Positions 32,892 to 41,387 of a DNA stretch of 51,113 bases are shown here, piece after piece. The stretch's first letter is position 1, and each line of letters begins with the position of its first letter. The stretch spans positions 1 through 51,113 of the forward strand of contig JBKJQB010000038.1 in the NCBI GenBank assembly GCA_046594105.1, read 5' to 3'. The notes below the pieces were generated by a model. The model ran no database searches. It had not been told where the DNA came from and saw nothing but the letters and a program-made list of their open reading frames with translations. The DNA comes from JBDSGC01 sp046594105 (GTDB lineage Bacteria; Acidobacteriota; Thermoanaerobaculia; Gp7-AA8). Position numbers and translations under genes: made by a program.

Positions 32892-35800
32892 ATGTCCACG
32901 TTGATCGAGGAGTTGGCGGAGGTCTGCGGCAAAAACTTTCTCGACGAGAAGATTCTCCTCGTTCCGACGCTGGCCATCGGGCATCAGATCGCTGACCGGC
33001 TCGCGGTGGAGCGCACCTCCTGGGTGAATCTGCGCAGTGAGACGGTGCGCACGCTGGTCGATCGGGTGATCGGGTTCGACATCATCGAGTCGGGCTTGAC
33101 CATGCTGTCGCGGGCCCAGGCCCTGGCCCTCGTCGAACAGGCTTGCGATGAGGTGTTGACCGAGGACTCGTACTTCCACGCGCTGTCCGGCCAGCCGGGT
33201 CTCTACCGCGCCGTGCAGTCGACGCTGGACGACCTGCGCCACGCGCACGTGCGGCTCGGCGATGTCTCCGGCGAGCGATTCGAAGACCGCCGCAAACGCG
33301 AGGAGCTGCAGAACATCCAGCGGCGCTACGAGGAACTACTGGACGAGAAGCAGGCCATCGATCGCGCCACACTCCTCCGCAAAGCGACCGAAAAGCTGCG
33401 CGCGAGCGGCGATCGCAAACAGTACGGCTTCGTCGAACCCACCATCTGGCTTCTCCTCGATGGCATCGACCTGACCGCCGCGGAGGACGACTTCGTGAGA
33501 CTGCTCGCCGGCGGCGCGCTCCAGACCGTCGGGAAGGAGACCGCGTATCAGCTTGCCGAGGAAACCGTCACCTTCGTGCAGGCCATCGGCGAAGAGAACG
33601 AGGTCCGCGATTGTTTCCGGGAGCTCCTCCGCGATCGCAACACCCTCGACGACGCAGAGCTGATCTACACGCATCCCATCTACCTCCCTCTGGCTTACGA
33701 GCTGGCCAACGAATACGACGTGGCCTGCACCTTCGCCGAAGGAGTGGCCGCGTCGTTCACGCGACCGGGTCAGGCGGTGCTTGGGTTTCTGCAATGGCTC
33801 GGCAGCGACTTCGACGCGCCGACGCTGCGGCGCCTGGCTGCGTCGGGCGTTCTCAAGCTGAAGAACGAGGAGCTCTCCTCGAGTGCGCTGGCGCGCAGCA
33901 TCCGCGAGGCGGCCATCGGCTGGGGCCGGACCCGCACTGTCACCCAGCTGGAGAAGCTCCTGGCGCAGAAGGAGGCAGCGCACGATGAAGAGGGGGAGGC
34001 GGAGTGGCGCGTGCGCGACGTCGCTCGCGTGAAGGCCTCACTGGCCTTCGCCCGCACCATCGTCGACAGCGTTCCAACACCCGACGCCGACGATTGCGTT
34101 CCGCTGGCGTCGGTGGCCGAAGCCGCTTCCTCATTCGTGCGGCAGTTCGCCTATACCGGCAGCGAGCTCGATTCGATCGCCAAAGTGGCGCTCCACAAAC
34201 TTCTGCTGGAGCTCAGCGAAGTCGGCTCCTCCTGCGCTCCGCTCGCCGTCTGCGCCACCCGCCTCGGCGACGCGGTGCAGACCCTCCACGTTGCCGCCAG
34301 CAATCCGCGCCCCGGGCATCTCCATGTGAGCAGCCTGCAGCTCGCCGGCTACGCCAAACGTGCCCGAACGTTCATCGCCGGCGTCGACGACGCGCGCTTT
34401 CCCGGACAACCGCTGCAGGATCCGGTGCTGCTGGATGCCGAGCGCGTTTCCATCAACGAATCGATCGCTCCCGGACGCCTGCCGTTGATCGCCGAGCAGT
34501 CCCTCGAACGCCTCCAGGCCTTTCGTCGATTGCTGGCGCGCGTGGCGCAGCGTGAGGGCTCGCTGCGGATCTCCTACTCCTCAACCAATCTCCTGGAAGG
34601 TCGCGAGCAGTTCCCCGGCGTGGCCATGCTCGACCTCTTCCGCCACGTCAGCGGCAACGCCGAAGCCGACTACCGGACGCTGATCGACGCCGCGCACCAG
34701 CATCGCGCCAGCTTCATCCCCGGGAAACCGCCCGCCAGTGAGACCGAATGGTGGCTCGCGCAGGAATCAGGCCCATCGACGGAAGAATCAGGCAACTCGC
34801 CAGCAGCCCGCGAGACACTCACCGCAGCAATCCGCCTTGCCTACCCCTGGCTCGCCGACGGAGCCTTCGCGGAAGTACAACGAGCCTCCGACCTCTTCAC
34901 GAAATACGACGGCAGGCTCAACCCGGCCCCCGAGATCCTCGATCCTCGAGTCACCGGCACCGTCGTCTCCTGCTCGCGCATCACCCTGCTCGCCGAATGC
35001 CCGTACAAATATTTTCTCCAGCGCGTCCTGGGGATCCAGCCGCTGGACGAACTGCAGCGCGACCCGTTGCAGTGGCTGAACGCCCTGGAGTTCGGCAGCC
35101 TGTTCCACGGGGTCGCCGAAAGCTTCATGAACGGACTGAAGGGTGCGCTGCCGGCGGAGGCCCATCAAACGATGTTGCGCGCGATCGCCGACGAGGCGCT
35201 GGCGAAGGAGCTGGAGCGCGTGCCGCCACCCAACGACGCGGCCTACCTGCTGCGCCAGCGAGAGTTGCATGCGGCCTGCGACTTCTTCCTGAAGAGCGAG
35301 ATCGAGCGCGGCCAGTCGGTCAAGCCGCTGGCCTTCGAATTGCCGTTCGGTTTCGATGAGGACAGCCTCTGCGCGCTGGCCAGCCGCGCGCCGATCGAGA
35401 TCGTCACGAAGGGCGGCACTCTGAAAATCCGAGGACGCATCGATCGCGTCGACGAGCTCAGGGATCGCTCGCTGGAGGTCTGGGACTACAAAACCGGCGG
35501 CACCTTCAAATACAACCGGCCGGGAAGGCTGTATGCCGGCAGAGTGGTGCAGCATGCCGTGTACGCGCACGCCGTGGAGCAGGTCATGGAGCGCCACGGC
35601 GATCCGCGCAAGATCGCGCGGTCCGGCTATTTCTTTCCCACGGAGAAAGGGGGAGGCGAGCGGATCTCCCGCGAGGGGGACCTGAGCGAGCTGACCAACC
35701 TCCTCTCACTGCTCTTCGACATGGTTGCGGACGGAGCCTTCCCCCATGCCGGCGAAGAGGCCTGCCGCTTCTGCGACTTGCAGGATCTCTGTGATCTGGA

Positions 35801-35894
35801 AACCTCGGCCGCTCGGATGGAGCGGAAGATCGCCAACCCGGCGAACAACTCCGCAGGCCTCGAGGCGTGGCGGAAGATTCAGGGGATCCCGTGA
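32892..35894 (+). CDS. addB: AddB-like nuclease/helicase subunit (PD-(D/E)XK)
   Basis: The 1000-residue protein is the AddB-type partner of a RecBCD-like exonuclease that resects double-strand breaks. The C-terminal PD-(D/E)XK nuclease is visible: GRIDRVDEL ... LEVWDYKTG. Cys residues in CPYKYFLQ (near 703) and CRFCDLQDLC match the [4Fe-4S] cluster of AddB. No Walker A motif is seen in the N-terminal helicase-like region (KILLVPTLAIGHQIADRLA), so this half is probably degenerate. The start MSTLIEEL at 32892 follows a palindromic repeat. The stop overlaps the addA start. Confidence 0.88.
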   Translation: MSTLIEELAEVCGKNFLDEKILLVPTLAIGHQIADRLAVERTSWVNLRSETVRTLVDRVIGFDIIESGLTMLSRAQALALVEQACDEVLTEDSYFHALSGQPGLYRAVQSTLDDLRHAHVRLGDVSGERFEDRRKREELQNIQRRYEELLDEKQAIDRATLLRKATEKLRASGDRKQYGFVEPTIWLLLDGIDLTAAEDDFVRLLAGGALQTVGKETAYQLAEETVTFVQAIGEENEVRDCFRELLRDRNTLDDAELIYTHPIYLPLAYELANEYDVACTFAEGVAASFTRPGQAVLGFLQWLGSDFDAPTLRRLAASGVLKLKNEELSSSALARSIREAAIGWGRTRTVTQLEKLLAQKEAAHDEEGEAEWRVRDVARVKASLAFARTIVDSVPTPDADDCVPLASVAEAASSFVRQFAYTGSELDSIAKVALHKLLLELSEVGSSCAPLAVCATRLGDAVQTLHVAASNPRPGHLHVSSLQLAGYAKRARTFIAGVDDARFPGQPLQDPVLLDAERVSINESIAPGRLPLIAEQSLERLQAFRRLLARVAQREGSLRISYSSTNLLEGREQFPGVAMLDLFRHVSGNAEADYRTLIDAAHQHRASFIPGKPPASETEWWLAQESGPSTEESGNSPAARETLTAAIRLAYPWLADGAFAEVQRASDLFTKYDGRLNPAPEILDPRVTGTVVSCSRITLLAECPYKYFLQRVLGIQPLDELQRDPLQWLNALEFGSLFHGVAESFMNGLKGALPAEAHQTMLRAIADEALAKELERVPPPNDAAYLLRQRELHAACDFFLKSEIERGQSVKPLAFELPFGFDEDSLCALASRAPIEIVTKGGTLKIRGRIDRVDELRDRSLEVWDYKTGGTFKYNRPGRLYAGRVVQHAVYAHAVEQVMERHGDPRKIARSGYFFPTEKGGGERISREGDLSELTNLLSLLFDMVADGAFPHAGEEACRFCDLQDLCDLETSAARMERKIANPANNSAGLEAWRKIQGIP

Positions 35895-38800
35895 GCGCGA
35901 AGCCGAAGAACCTCGCGGATGCCGTGGCCCGCGCGCGCATCTCTGCGGAGCTCGACCACACCTTTCTGGTGGAAGCGGCCGCGGGCACCGGCAAGACTAC
36001 CTCGCTCGTCTCGCGCATGGTGGCGCTGGTCCGCGAAGGGAAGTGCTCCGTCGATCAGGTGGCCGCCATCACCTTCACTGTCAAAGCGGCTGCGGAACTG
36101 CGCGAGCGCTTTCAGGAAGCGCTGGAGCACGAGCTGCGGATGGCCAGTGATGCCGGTCAGCGCGCGCGCCTGCAGGTCGCGCTGCGCGACTTCGCCACCT
36201 GTTTCGCCGGCACCATTCACGCCTTCTGCGCCCGGCTGCTGCGCGAGCGCCCGGTGGAGGCCGGTCTCGATCCCGGCTTCGAGGAAGTCACCGAGGAGGA
36301 AGCCGCGGGATTGCCGCGCGACTTCTGGGAACGGTATGTCCAGCGGCTGTACGCGAGCAGCGATCCGCGCCTGCTGGCGTTGCACGACACGGCGGTGAAG
36401 CCGAACGAGCTGCACTCGTTCTTCGGGCGCCTGTGCGAGTACACCGACGTCGAGCCGGTCAGCGCGGAAAACGCCACGCCGCCCGACCTTGGTCCTGCGC
36501 TGGGGGCGACGCTGCAGTTTCTCGCACAGGCGGAGAGCGAGTTCCGTCAGGACACCTGCACGGACGAAGACGCGTTGAAAGTGAAGTTGAAACAGATGAT
36601 CGGCAAGCGCCGTTTCCTGCGGCCGGGATCGCCAGGCTCGGTCATTCCGTTCCTGGAGTTGACCGAATCGGAGTCCGGGCGGAAGCAGGTCTTCAAGCGA
36701 TGGTCGCTCGACAAATGGCGTGTGGAAAAAATCCGCGACGACTTCAACGCTCTGGTGGCCAGCTCGATCGCCCCCACGCTGCGCCGCTGGCGCGAATACA
36801 CCCACGCCTTGATCCTCAGCCTGATGAAGCCGGCCGTCGCCCAATTCGCCGAGGAGCGGAGGGCCGCCGGCAAGCTGACCTTTCAGGATCTGCTGCTGAA
36901 TGCGCGGACGCTGCTGCGGGAGCACCCCAACGTTCGCAGGTACTACCAGCGTCGCTTTCCCTACCTGCTGGTCGACGAGTTCCAGGACACCGATCCGATC
37001 CAGGCGGAGATCATCTTCTACCTCACCGGCGTCGAGGTGGAGCAGACCGACTGGCGCAAGCTGACGCCGAAGCCGGGCGCGCTCTTCATCGTCGGCGATC
37101 CGAAGCAGTCCATCTATCGCTTCCGCCGCGCCGACATTGTCACCTACCTGCAGGTGCAGAAGCAGGTGGAGAAAAGTGGCGGCGAAGTCCTGCGCCTGAA
37201 CACGAATTTCCGCTCGGTGCCGGAGATCTGCACGCACGTGAATGACTTCTTCCGAACCGTCTTTACCGGCGATGCGGTGAAGCAACATCGCCAGGCCCCG
37301 CACGTCGATGCCATGGCCCATCGCCAGTCGGCGGGGCAGGCCGGCGTCTACTTGCTGGAGACGCAGGCGGCAACGAACGACGTGGTTGCGCAGAACGAGG
37401 CATCGTGCATCGCCAGGTGGATCCGCGACGCCGTCGACCAGCAGATGCCGATGGCGGATGATGGCGGCGTCGTGCGGGGCGCGACCTGGTCCGATTTCCT
37501 TTTGCTCTCCCGGAACACCACCAGATTGCAGACGTACGCGGAGGCTCTGGACGCGGTAGGCGTGCCGTTCGAGGTCACGGGCGGAAAAGCCTTCGCGAAA
37601 TCGGAGGAGATCGCGTTGCTCCTCCCGTTCCTGCGCACCGTGATGGACGGCGACGACGCCGTCTCGCTGGTGGCCTACCTCCGCGGCCCGCTATGTGGCG
37701 TCGACGACCAGGCCCTGTTCGACTACAAACAGTCTGGCGGCAGGTTCCGCGTGTACGCCGCATCGCCAGTCGTGCCGCCGGCGGCCAGCCGGCGGGCATC
37801 GCCCAGCGTCGCCGTACCAATCAATGACGGGAAGGCGGACGCGCAGTTCTCAGCAAGTGCCCGCCGGCAGGATGCCGGCGGACCGGCCGGCAGGGATGCC
37901 GGCGCTACGAAAGGAAGACAGCGCAGCGATGTGATGAGAGCCAGCGCTCAGGCCACTCTCTTCCCTGCCCAGAGCCCGCTCACCGCGGGAGAGAGTGCGC
38001 GAAGCGCGGAGGAGGGGCACCAAGCGGAAACCATCATCGACCGGCGCATTGCTGAGGCTCTGAGGCTCCTGCGCGAGGCTAACGAGTGGTCCCGCGCCCT
38101 CCCACCCGCCGCTGCCATCGGCCGCATGCTCGAACGCCTCGGCCTCACCGCCCTCGCCGGCTCACTCCCGCGCGGCGAGGTGCGCAGCGGCAACCTGCAG
38201 AAGGTGCTGACCCTGGCGAGGAGGCTGTCGGCAGACGGGGCATCGTTCGGCGACGTCGTCGAAGAGCTGGCGCGCATGGTGGAGGCCGAGAAATGCGAGA
38301 TCGAGGAAATGTCGATCGAGCCGTCGAAGGGCGACGCCGTGCGCCTCATGAACGTGCACCAGGCCAAGGGCCTCGAGGCCGGCGTGGTGTTTTTGATCGA
38401 TCCGAATGACCTGCCGGACTGGCCGATGGCGATGCACATCGATCGCGAAGGCGACGTGGCGCGCGGATACTTCCCCATCCATCCGTCGAAGAAGGAACCC
38501 AAAACGAAGAGCTGGGTCGTTCCGAAGCCACTGGGAATGCCGCCCGATTGGGGGGCTCGCGAGCCGATCGAGAAGGACTTCACCGCTCGAGAAGAAGAGC
38601 GGCTGCTCTACGTCGCAGCGACGCGCGCGAAGAACCTGCTGGTGATCGGCGTGGAAGCGAAGAGCGGGGGCCCGTCCGGACCATGGAAGCGACTGGCCGC
38701 CGGGTTGCGCCGTCTCTTTCCTCACGGCGAAGCGAAACCGAAGCCGGCCGCGCCAGCGACCGTGCTCGAGGACTTCGCCGAGGGGCGCAGGTATTTGCAG

Positions 38801-39427
38801 GAGCGCAGGGAGAGCGCGCACCAGGAAAGCTACGCCGTCACTCTGGTCACCAAGGTCGCCCACAGCGACGGGAAGAAACTGGTCAAGCACGAAGAAGGCT
38901 ACGGCCGGGGCACGAGCTGGGGCCGCGTGCTGCACCGCCTCTTCGACGCCATGCTGCGCGATCCGAAGATCGACATCCGCCGTCACGCCACGAATCTATT
39001 GAAGGATGAAGAGCGCGAAGTCGCTGAGCTCGAAGATGTATTGCGCGTGGTCGAAGGCGTGCGCCAGTCGGAGATCTGGCGACGGGCCATCCAGTCCGAC
39101 CAGCAGCTGATGGAAGTCCCCTTCGCCCTCAACCTCCCCGCCGCCGCGCTGGGCGAGCCAGGCAGCGGAAACATCCTGCTCCACGGCGCGATCGATTTAG
39201 TGTTCCGCGAGAAAGGGGAGTGGTACGTCGTCGACTACAAATCGGATTCCACCAAGGGCCGCCTGGAGGCCCTAATTGAATACTATCGCCCTCAGGTCGA
39301 GCACTACGCCCGGTACTGGCAGCAACTCACCGGCCAGCCCACCCACCCCGGCCTGTTCTTCGTCGACACCGCCCACATGGAATGGCTCGACGGTCCATCG
39401 AGTCCCTCGGTCGCCTCCGCGCCCTGA
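35891..39427 (+). CDS. addA: AddA-like ATP-dependent helicase/nuclease
   Basis: The 1178-residue protein has the UvrD/RecB helicase plus C-terminal RecB-type nuclease. Walker A is AAGTGKTT (30-37), Walker B is LLVDEFQDTD, and motif IV is GDPKQSIYRFRRAD. Later motifs include VHQAKGLEAGVVF and LLYVAATRAKNLLV, and the nuclease has DYKSD near the end. With AddB it should unwind and digest broken DNA ends. GTG 35891 overlaps the addB stop (GTGA). Residues about 620-715 form a low-complexity Ala/Ser/Arg-rich insert encoded by intergenic-type repeats; the reading frame is kept throughout. Confidence 0.93.
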   Translation: MSAKPKNLADAVARARISAELDHTFLVEAAAGTGKTTSLVSRMVALVREGKCSVDQVAAITFTVKAAAELRERFQEALEHELRMASDAGQRARLQVALRDFATCFAGTIHAFCARLLRERPVEAGLDPGFEEVTEEEAAGLPRDFWERYVQRLYASSDPRLLALHDTAVKPNELHSFFGRLCEYTDVEPVSAENATPPDLGPALGATLQFLAQAESEFRQDTCTDEDALKVKLKQMIGKRRFLRPGSPGSVIPFLELTESESGRKQVFKRWSLDKWRVEKIRDDFNALVASSIAPTLRRWREYTHALILSLMKPAVAQFAEERRAAGKLTFQDLLLNARTLLREHPNVRRYYQRRFPYLLVDEFQDTDPIQAEIIFYLTGVEVEQTDWRKLTPKPGALFIVGDPKQSIYRFRRADIVTYLQVQKQVEKSGGEVLRLNTNFRSVPEICTHVNDFFRTVFTGDAVKQHRQAPHVDAMAHRQSAGQAGVYLLETQAATNDVVAQNEASCIARWIRDAVDQQMPMADDGGVVRGATWSDFLLLSRNTTRLQTYAEALDAVGVPFEVTGGKAFAKSEEIALLLPFLRTVMDGDDAVSLVAYLRGPLCGVDDQALFDYKQSGGRFRVYAASPVVPPAASRRASPSVAVPINDGKADAQFSASARRQDAGGPAGRDAGATKGRQRSDVMRASAQATLFPAQSPLTAGESARSAEEGHQAETIIDRRIAEALRLLREANEWSRALPPAAAIGRMLERLGLTALAGSLPRGEVRSGNLQKVLTLARRLSADGASFGDVVEELARMVEAEKCEIEEMSIEPSKGDAVRLMNVHQAKGLEAGVVFLIDPNDLPDWPMAMHIDREGDVARGYFPIHPSKKEPKTKSWVVPKPLGMPPDWGAREPIEKDFTAREEERLLYVAATRAKNLLVIGVEAKSGGPSGPWKRLAAGLRRLFPHGEAKPKPAAPATVLEDFAEGRRYLQERRESAHQESYAVTLVTKVAHSDGKKLVKHEEGYGRGTSWGRVLHRLFDAMLRDPKIDIRRHATNLLKDEEREVAELEDVLRVVEGVRQSEIWRRAIQSDQQLMEVPFALNLPAAALGEPGSGNILLHGAIDLVFREKGEWYVVDYKSDSTKGRLEALIEYYRPQVEHYARYWQQLTGQPTHPGLFFVDTAHMEWLDGPSSPSVASAP
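37776..38021. repeat. Palindromic repeats inside addA, translated in frame
   Basis: Bases 37861-37914 match 402-455 almost exactly, and 37776-37800 is a related palindromic fragment. A second type lies at 37957-38021 (CTCTCTTCCCTG ... GGGAGAGAG, then GCGAAGCGCGGAGGAGGGG), related to the element at 7333-7516. The frame of addA stays open through all of it, adding about 85-95 residues (QDAGGPAGRDAGATKG and neighbours). Confidence 0.85.
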
Positions 39428-39462
39428 CTCTTGCGGTTCACACCGTTGATAGACTCGCGCGC

Positions 39463-40416
39463 ATGCGCGGCTTCGTCGCCAGTACCGACTACGAGTGGTT
39501 CACCTTTCTGCGGTCGATTGCGCCGCCTGTGGATGAGGTGAACTTCTGGCGGCCGGGGGCGGACGCGGGGTTCCGGGCGTTGCGGCCGGGCGAACCACTC
39601 TTTTTCAAGTTGAAGGTTCCGTACAACGCGATCGGCGGATTCGGGTTCTTTGCGCACTACTCCCGGCTGCCGGTGTCCATGGCGTGGGAGATTTACGGGC
39701 AGGGGAATGGCGCTCCGTCGTTTCCGGCGATTCGCGAGCGATTGCTCCGGCTTCGGAATCGCTTCGACATGGACGCCAATGCAAAACAGGACTTCTGGAT
39801 CGGCTGCATCCTGATCAACCAGCCAACGTTCTTTGCTGACGATGACTGGGTGCGGATGCCGGATGGCTGGTCCTCCACCATCGGTCAGGGGCAGGGCTAC
39901 GATCTCTCATCCGGCGAGGGACGTCGCATCTGGATGGAATGTCTGGCGCGGGGTACCTCAGGCCGCGAGCGCGGCATGTGGCTCACTCCTGATCCCGGCA
40001 TCGTGGCCGAGCAGTCGCCGTTCGAGACGCCCACCGTGGTCTATCCGCGCCTCGGGCCGCGCAGCTTTCGGGTCGCGGTGCTCGACTCGTACGGCCGGGG
40101 GTGTGCGGTGACCAGCGAGCGGACGCTGCCTGCGCTCGAGGCGGTGCATATCCGCGACTACCAGGATCTGCCGTCGCATTCGATCAACAACGGGATCTTG
40201 TTCCGCGCGGACATCCACAAATTGTTCGACGCGGGATATGTCACGGTCACGCCGGATCATCGGTTCGAGGTCAGTGGACGGATCAGGGAAGAGTTCGAGA
40301 ACGGCCACGAATACTACGAGCTGCATGGGTCCTCGATCCGCCTGCCGGAGAACCCGTTGCATCGACCGGCGGTGGAGGCGTTGTGGTGGCACAACGAGCA
40401 GCGGTACTTAGGGTGA
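39463..40416 (+). CDS. HNH endonuclease with an uncharacterised N-terminal domain
   Basis: The 317-residue protein has a C-terminal HNH_2-type nuclease domain (about 205-290). The core reads CAVTSERTLPALEAVHIRDY, then SHSINNGILFRADIHKLFDAGYV. The N-terminal part (about 1-160; DEVNFWRPG, ALRPGEPLFFKLK, GGFGFFAHYSRLPVSMAWE) is beta-rich and could be a DNA-reading domain. I do not recognise its family for certain. Many such nucleases are annotated as restriction-like. It begins 36 bases after addA and may share its transcript. Defence role is inferred. Confidence 0.8.
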   Translation: MRGFVASTDYEWFTFLRSIAPPVDEVNFWRPGADAGFRALRPGEPLFFKLKVPYNAIGGFGFFAHYSRLPVSMAWEIYGQGNGAPSFPAIRERLLRLRNRFDMDANAKQDFWIGCILINQPTFFADDDWVRMPDGWSSTIGQGQGYDLSSGEGRRIWMECLARGTSGRERGMWLTPDPGIVAEQSPFETPTVVYPRLGPRSFRVAVLDSYGRGCAVTSERTLPALEAVHIRDYQDLPSHSINNGILFRADIHKLFDAGYVTVTPDHRFEVSGRIREEFENGHEYYELHGSSIRLPENPLHRPAVEALWWHNEQRYLG

Positions 40417-40497
40417 GGTCCGGACCGGATCGTCGGTAGCGGACCAGCCAGGTCGGCGTCACACGTCTGGTGGTGCGCGCCAGCTTGACGAGGGCAT

Positions 40498-40517
40498 TCA
40501 GACTAGGTCAGACTAGG
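40498..40517 (+). repeat. Tandem 10-base repeat before the antitoxin start
   Basis: TCAGACTAGG occurs twice in a row directly before the antitoxin ATG at 40521. It includes the only purine-rich ribosome-binding-like bases (AGG). It could be an autoregulatory operator for the toxin-antitoxin complex. Confidence 0.65.
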
Positions 40518-40520
40518 TCG

Positions 40521-40757
40521 ATGGCCGAGACGGTGAATATCTACGAAGCGAAAACGCGCTTGTCGCAACTGGTGGACCAGGCTGCAAAGGGAGAAGATGT
40601 GATCATCGCCCGGGCTGGCCGGCCGGTGGCCCGGCTGGTGGCCTTCCGAACGGCGGAGAAGACCCGCAGGCCGGGACGCCTGCGGGGGCGCGTACGGATC
40701 GGCCGCAACTTCAGCGCGCCGCTCCCGGACGATCTCTTCGAAGGCGGGAAGGAGTGA
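40521..40757 (+). CDS. Phd/YefM-family antitoxin
   Basis: The 78-residue protein begins MAETVNIYEAKTRLSQLVDQAAKGEDVIIARAGRPVARLV, the typical Phd/YefM DNA-binding fold. The basic C-terminal part (TRRPGRLRGRVRIG, then PDDLFEGGKE) should bind the toxin. Its stop overlaps the toxin start (GTGA at 40754-40757). An upstream in-frame extension to 40470 is unlikely. Autoregulation through the tandem repeat just upstream is likely. Confidence 0.9.
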   Translation: MAETVNIYEAKTRLSQLVDQAAKGEDVIIARAGRPVARLVAFRTAEKTRRPGRLRGRVRIGRNFSAPLPDDLFEGGKE

Positions 40758-41146
40758 GGTTGCTCCTGGACACCCACATCCTGTTGTGGTGGGTTGCCGG
40801 CGATCGAAAGCTCCCGAAGTCTCTTCGCAGTCACATCGCCTCCCCGGAGAATGAGGTGTGGGTGAGTGCGGCGGCATTCTGGGAGATCGCCATCAAGCTG
40901 CGTCTCGGACGGATCAAAATCGATCTTCAGGAGCTGAGAATCGCCGTTGACGCCGATGGCTTCCGCGATCTTCCCGTGCAGATCGCTCACACCATTCGAC
41001 TCCTGGAGCTTCCCGACTCACACCGGGATCCGTTCGACCGAATGTTGATCGCCCAATCGCTCGTCGAAGGGCTGCGACTGGTCACCGGGGACGAGGAGAT
41101 CCTGGCCTACGCCGGAGTAGCGGGCTTCGATCCGCTCACCGCGTGA
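40754..41146 (+). CDS. PIN-domain (VapC-type) toxin
   Basis: The 130-residue toxin should be a ribonuclease neutralised by the preceding antitoxin. PIN acidic residues are visible: Asp6 in RLLLDTHILLWW, Glu in AFWEIAIK, Asp in DPFDRMLIAQ and Asp in VTGDEEIL. It starts with GTG 40754, overlapping the antitoxin stop. The family length (about 125-135) fits. Convergent with the M20-fold gene; a hairpin lies between them. Confidence 0.92.
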   Translation: MRLLLDTHILLWWVAGDRKLPKSLRSHIASPENEVWVSAAAFWEIAIKLRLGRIKIDLQELRIAVDADGFRDLPVQIAHTIRLLELPDSHRDPFDRMLIAQSLVEGLRLVTGDEEILAYAGVAGFDPLTA

Positions 41147-41307
41147 GGGCGTCCGGTTTGACTGGCGTTCCAGTGGAAGGGAGTTCCTCGTGTCGAGCGC
41201 GCCGCGCGCCGCGCGCCGTCACGCCGTTCGCATGGGTTGATGTTTCGCCAGTCGTTCGTGTTGCGCGGGCGAACGTCGCGCCGGCCGCTGATTACCCGCG
41301 TTCGAAA

Positions 41308-41346
41308 CCCCGGGTAGCGCGGCTCTGGCGAGCCGCTTACCCGGGG
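41308..41346. repeat. Nested hairpin between convergent genes
   Basis: CCCCGGGTA (41308-41316) pairs with TACCCGGGG (41338-41346), enclosing a second stem GCGGCT/AGCCGC. It lies between the toxin and the M20-fold gene, which face each other. No T-run follows, so it is a repeat or a factor-dependent terminator. The rest of the gap 41147-41387 holds nothing I recognise. Confidence 0.7.
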
Positions 41347-41387
41347 CTACCTTCTGGCGCCCTTGCCGGGGCGCGATTCGCTTCCCG

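Noticed and set aside
35879..37321. Long minus-strand open frame opposite addA
   Set aside because: It is antisense to conserved helicase motifs and has no domain of its own.
37740..38030. Frameshift or pseudogene in addA
   Set aside because: The frame is open through the insert and the downstream helicase and nuclease motifs are intact and in frame.
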